From Pseudoxanthomonas spadix (GTDB taxonomy: Bacteria > Pseudomonadota > Gammaproteobacteria > Xanthomonadales > Xanthomonadaceae): DNA of 64,000 nt. The notes beneath the pieces are model-generated. The model ran no database searches. It saw only the letters and a program-made list of their open reading frames with translations, and was not told where the DNA came from. Shown one piece after another: positions 61,521 through 64,000 of this stretch; position 1 is the first letter of the stretch; the number at the start of each line of letters is the position of its first letter. The stretch spans positions 186,001-250,000 of the forward strand of contig NZ_RDQN01000001.1 of assembly GCF_003703395.1 (NCBI RefSeq), read 5' to 3'. A program made the position numbers and the translations under genes.

Positions 61521-62921
61521 ATGCTGCCTCTCGTCGCCCTGGTGGGCCGTCCCAACGTGGGCAAGTCCACGCTGTTCAATGCGCTCACGCGCACCCGCGA
61601 TGCGCTGGTGCACGACCAGCCCGGGGTGACCCGCGATCGCAACTACGGCATCTGCCGGCTCGATCCGGAGCATCCATTCGTGCTGGTCGATACCGGCGGC
61701 ATCGCCGGTGACGAGCAGGGCCTGTCCGGGGCCACCGCGCGCCAGGCCCGCAGCGCGGCGGCCGAGGCCGACCTGGTGCTGTTCATCGTCGATGCGCGCG
61801 AAGGCGCCTCGGCGCTGGACGATGAGATCCTGGCCTGGTTGCGCAAGACCGCCCGGCCGACCCTGCTGGTGCTGAACAAGATCGACGGGGTGGACGAGGA
61901 CAACGCGCGTTCGGACTTCGCCCGCTACGGCTTCACCGACGTGCTGACCCTGTCGGCCTCGCATCGCCAGGGCCTGGACGAGCTGCTGGAAGTGATCCAC
62001 GAGCGCCTGCCGGAAGAAGGCGCCGGCGCGACCCTGGACGAGGATCCGGCGCGCATGCGCATCGCCTTCGTCGGCCGGCCCAACGTGGGCAAGTCGACCC
62101 TGGTCAACCGCCTGCTGGGCGCTGAACGCATGATCGCCTCGGAAGTGCCGGGCACCACCCGCGATTCGATCGCCGTGGACCTGGAACGCGACGGCAAGCT
62201 GTACCGGCTGGTGGACACCGCTGGCATCCGCCGCAAGGGCAAGGTGGAGGAGGCAGTGGAGAAGTTCTCCATCGTCAAGACCCTGCAGGCCATCGAGCAG
62301 TGCCAGGTCGCGGTGCTGCTGCTGGATGCCACCGAAGGGGTGACCGACCAGGACGCCAGCGTGCTTGGTGCGATCCTGGATGCCGGGCGGGCGCTGGTGG
62401 TGGCGGTCAACAAGTGGGATGGGCTGACCGAATACCAGCGCCAGCAGGCCGAGTCGCTGCTGGCGCGCAAGCTCAACTTCGTCGAATGGGCCGAGGCGGT
62501 GCGCATCTCGGCCAAGCATGGTTCGGGCCTGCGCGAACTGTTCCAGGCCGTGCACCGGGCCCATGCCTCGGCGACCAAGGTGTTCAGTACCAGCGAGGTC
62601 AATACCGCGCTGGAGATCGCCTATGAAGCCAATCCGCCGCCCAGCATCCGCGGCCATGTCTCCAAGCTGCGCTACGTGCATCCGGGCGGCGAGAATCCGC
62701 CGACCTTCATCGTCCACGGCACCCGCCTGAAAGTGCTGCCCGAGTCGTACAAGCGCTATCTGGAAAACTTCTTCCGCAAGCGCTTCAAGCTGGTCGGCAC
62801 GCCGGTGCGGTTCCTGTTCCGCGAAGGCAGCAACCCGTACGAAGGCAAGAAGAACGTGCTGACCGAGCGCCAGATCGCCAAGAAGAAGCGCCTGATCCGT
62901 CACGTCAAGGGACGCAAGTAG
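61521..62921 (+). CDS. der: GTPase Der (EngA), ribosome assembly
   Basis: A 466-residue protein with the two tandem G domains unique to Der: P-loops GRPNVGKST near residue 9 and again near 185, DTGG and DTAG motifs, and NKID and NKWD base-recognition motifs. A C-terminal KH-like domain follows (about 365-455), ending in a Lys-rich tail. Der is essential for 50S subunit maturation. It begins after a terminator and 107-base gap, so it probably has its own promoter, though I found no clear pair. moeA starts 4 bases after its stop. Confidence 0.97.
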   Translation: MLPLVALVGRPNVGKSTLFNALTRTRDALVHDQPGVTRDRNYGICRLDPEHPFVLVDTGGIAGDEQGLSGATARQARSAAAEADLVLFIVDAREGASALDDEILAWLRKTARPTLLVLNKIDGVDEDNARSDFARYGFTDVLTLSASHRQGLDELLEVIHERLPEEGAGATLDEDPARMRIAFVGRPNVGKSTLVNRLLGAERMIASEVPGTTRDSIAVDLERDGKLYRLVDTAGIRRKGKVEEAVEKFSIVKTLQAIEQCQVAVLLLDATEGVTDQDASVLGAILDAGRALVVAVNKWDGLTEYQRQQAESLLARKLNFVEWAEAVRISAKHGSGLRELFQAVHRAHASATKVFSTSEVNTALEIAYEANPPPSIRGHVSKLRYVHPGGENPPTFIVHGTRLKVLPESYKRYLENFFRKRFKLVGTPVRFLFREGSNPYEGKKNVLTERQIAKKKRLIRHVKGRK

Positions 62922-62925
62922 CGCG

Positions 62926-64000
62926 GTGGCCGATGTCCCGACCCGGATCGATTACGCCCGCGCGCTGGAAATCGTCCAGCGCGTGGCCGGCGCGCGCCGG
63001 CCGGGCAGCGAACGGGTCGCGATCCAGCGGGTCGACGGGCGGGTGCTGGCGCAGGCGGTCACCGCGCAGTTCCCGCTGCCGCGGTTCGACAACAGCCGCA
63101 TGGATGGGTTTGCCGTGCGCAGCGCCGACCTGGCGGCCGATGTGCCGACCACGCTGACCCTGGCCGGCGAGCAGTTCGCCGGGCCGGATGCCGGCCTGGT
63201 CCTGCAGGCCGGCCAGTGCGCGCGCATCACCACCGGCGCGCCGCTGCCGGGCGGGGCCGATGCGGTGGTGATGAAGGAACTGGTGCAGCTGCACGGCGAC
63301 CAGGTCACCGTGCCGCCCGGAATCTTGGCCGGTAATGACATCCGCCGCGCCGGCGAGGACGTGCAGGCCGGCCAGCAGGTGCTGCACGCCGGCCAGGTGC
63401 TGACCCCGGCGCGGGTGTCGCTGGCCGCCGCGCTGGGCCATGCGGAGCTGGCGATCCAGCCGCGCCCGACCGTGGCGGTATTCTCCACCGGCGACGAGCT
63501 GGCCGAGCCGGGCACCGCGCTCAAGCCGGGCCAGATCTACGACAGCAACCGCGCGCTGCTGATGGGCCTGCTGCGCCAGCTCGGCCTGGAGCCGGTGGCC
63601 TGGCCGCGCCTGCCGGACGATCCGCAGCGGGTGGAAACGGCGCTGCGCGATGCCGCCGGCGCGTTCGACGTGGTGATCACCGCCGGCGGCGTATCTGCCG
63701 GCGAGAAGGACCTGCTGCCGGGCCTGCTGCAGGCGCATGGCCAGGTGCATTTCTGGAAGGTGAAGATCAAGCCTGGCATGCCGGTGCTGTTCGGCACGCT
63801 GGAACAGGCACTGCTGCTGGGCCTGCCGGGCAATCCGGTCTCGGTGCTGGCCACCTTCCTGGCGCTGGGCCGGCCGCTGCTGGACGCGCTGCAGGGCCGG
63901 GCCGAGCCACGTCCGCGCTTGACCGCGCGCCTGGCCTGTGCCTGGAACAAATCGCACGAGCGGCTGGAGTTCCTGCGCGGCCGCCTGCGCTGCAGCGAGG
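62926..64000 (+). CDS. moeA: molybdopterin molybdenumtransferase MoeA (partial)
   Basis: The gene runs off the window; 358 codons are visible of about 400-410. It starts with GTG at 62926 (MADVPTRIDYARALEIVQ). The MoeA signatures are present: RFDNSRMDGFAVR near residue 55, ITTGAPLPGGADAVVMKE near 100, the RRAGEDV segment, and in the MoCF/MoaB-like domain STGDELAEPG near 190, YDSNRALL, and TAGGVSAGEKD near 250. MoeA inserts molybdate into adenylated molybdopterin. It lies 4 bases after der, so co-transcription is likely. The C-terminal domain is incomplete here. Confidence 0.94.
   Translation, partial: MADVPTRIDYARALEIVQRVAGARRPGSERVAIQRVDGRVLAQAVTAQFPLPRFDNSRMDGFAVRSADLAADVPTTLTLAGEQFAGPDAGLVLQAGQCARITTGAPLPGGADAVVMKELVQLHGDQVTVPPGILAGNDIRRAGEDVQAGQQVLHAGQVLTPARVSLAAALGHAELAIQPRPTVAVFSTGDELAEPGTALKPGQIYDSNRALLMGLLRQLGLEPVAWPRLPDDPQRVETALRDAAGAFDVVITAGGVSAGEKDLLPGLLQAHGQVHFWKVKIKPGMPVLFGTLEQALLLGLPGNPVSVLATFLALGRPLLDALQGRAEPRPRLTARLACAWNKSHERLEFLRGRLRCSE

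Noticed and set aside
1-64000. CRISPR array, tRNA, rRNA or prophage
   Set aside because: I scanned the intergenic regions by eye and saw no regularly spaced repeats, no cloverleaf-like sequence with CCA, and no phage or transposase genes.

Overview
The window reads as a GC-rich chromosome segment from the family Xanthomonadaceae (Pseudoxanthomonas, Stenotrophomonas, Lysobacter or Xanthomonas-like). I infer this from recalled protein similarity (TruB tail, NUDIX protein, NfuA followed by the 'transmembrane repetitive protein', L36 of the YkgO type) and from gene order (cmk-rpsA-ihfB-lapAB followed by O-antigen genes; rlmN-pilF-rodZ-yfgM-bamB-der). I could not search databases. I saw no rRNA, tRNA, CRISPR array, prophage or intact insertion sequence. 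Coding is dense, and many genes overlap by 1-4 bases.

Region by region. 1-2.9 kb: end of truB, rpsO with its own promoter and terminator, and pnp. 2.9-4.5 kb: a NUDIX hydrolase, a tandem-duplicated DnaA-box-like element, and a CDP-alcohol phosphatidyltransferase (pssA-like). 4.5-8.3 kb: class III polyhydroxyalkanoate synthase (phaE-phaC), a small membrane protein with a metallopeptidase-like motif, and a TetR regulator. 8.5-12 kb: a long hairpin element, xseA, ispG and a PAP2 phosphatase. 12.2-21.7 kb: a 2893-residue cyclic beta-glucan synthase (NdvB type) followed by three very small ORFs. 21.7-29.4 kb: a signalling island with a receiver-first histidine kinase, CheB, CheR and a three-receiver hybrid kinase in one overlapping minus-strand operon, then a lone receiver protein, a DUF421 protein and a GacA/UvrY-type regulator.

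29.4-38.6 kb: rne with a long leader, rluC, a TonB-C lipoprotein, phhB, nfuA, a proline/alanine-rich transmembrane protein and two cytochromes c. 38.7-43 kb: a TraB/PrgY protein, aguB-aguA (agmatine to putrescine), a periplasmic OmlA-like protein, a 75-bp tandem repeat and zinc-independent rpmJ. 43.1-51.4 kb: cmk, rpsA, ihfB, lapA, lapB, a WbpL-like glycosyltransferase, a CapD/WbpM-like dehydratase and galU, which link translation, LPS control and surface polysaccharide precursors. 51.5-56 kb: a fatty-acid beta-oxidation operon (thiolase, multifunctional enzyme) with a PsrA-like TetR regulator and a visible palindromic operator. 56-64 kb: a leader terminator, ndk, rlmN, pilF, rodZ, yfgM, bamB, der and the start of moeA.

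Most genes are housekeeping. The least explained items are the duplicated DnaA-box element (3469-3683), the 95-bp hairpin (8512-8606), the structured 75-bp repeat (42631-42780), the leader terminator before ndk (56075-56098), the HExxH mini membrane protein beside the PHA synthase, and the small ORFs after ndvB.
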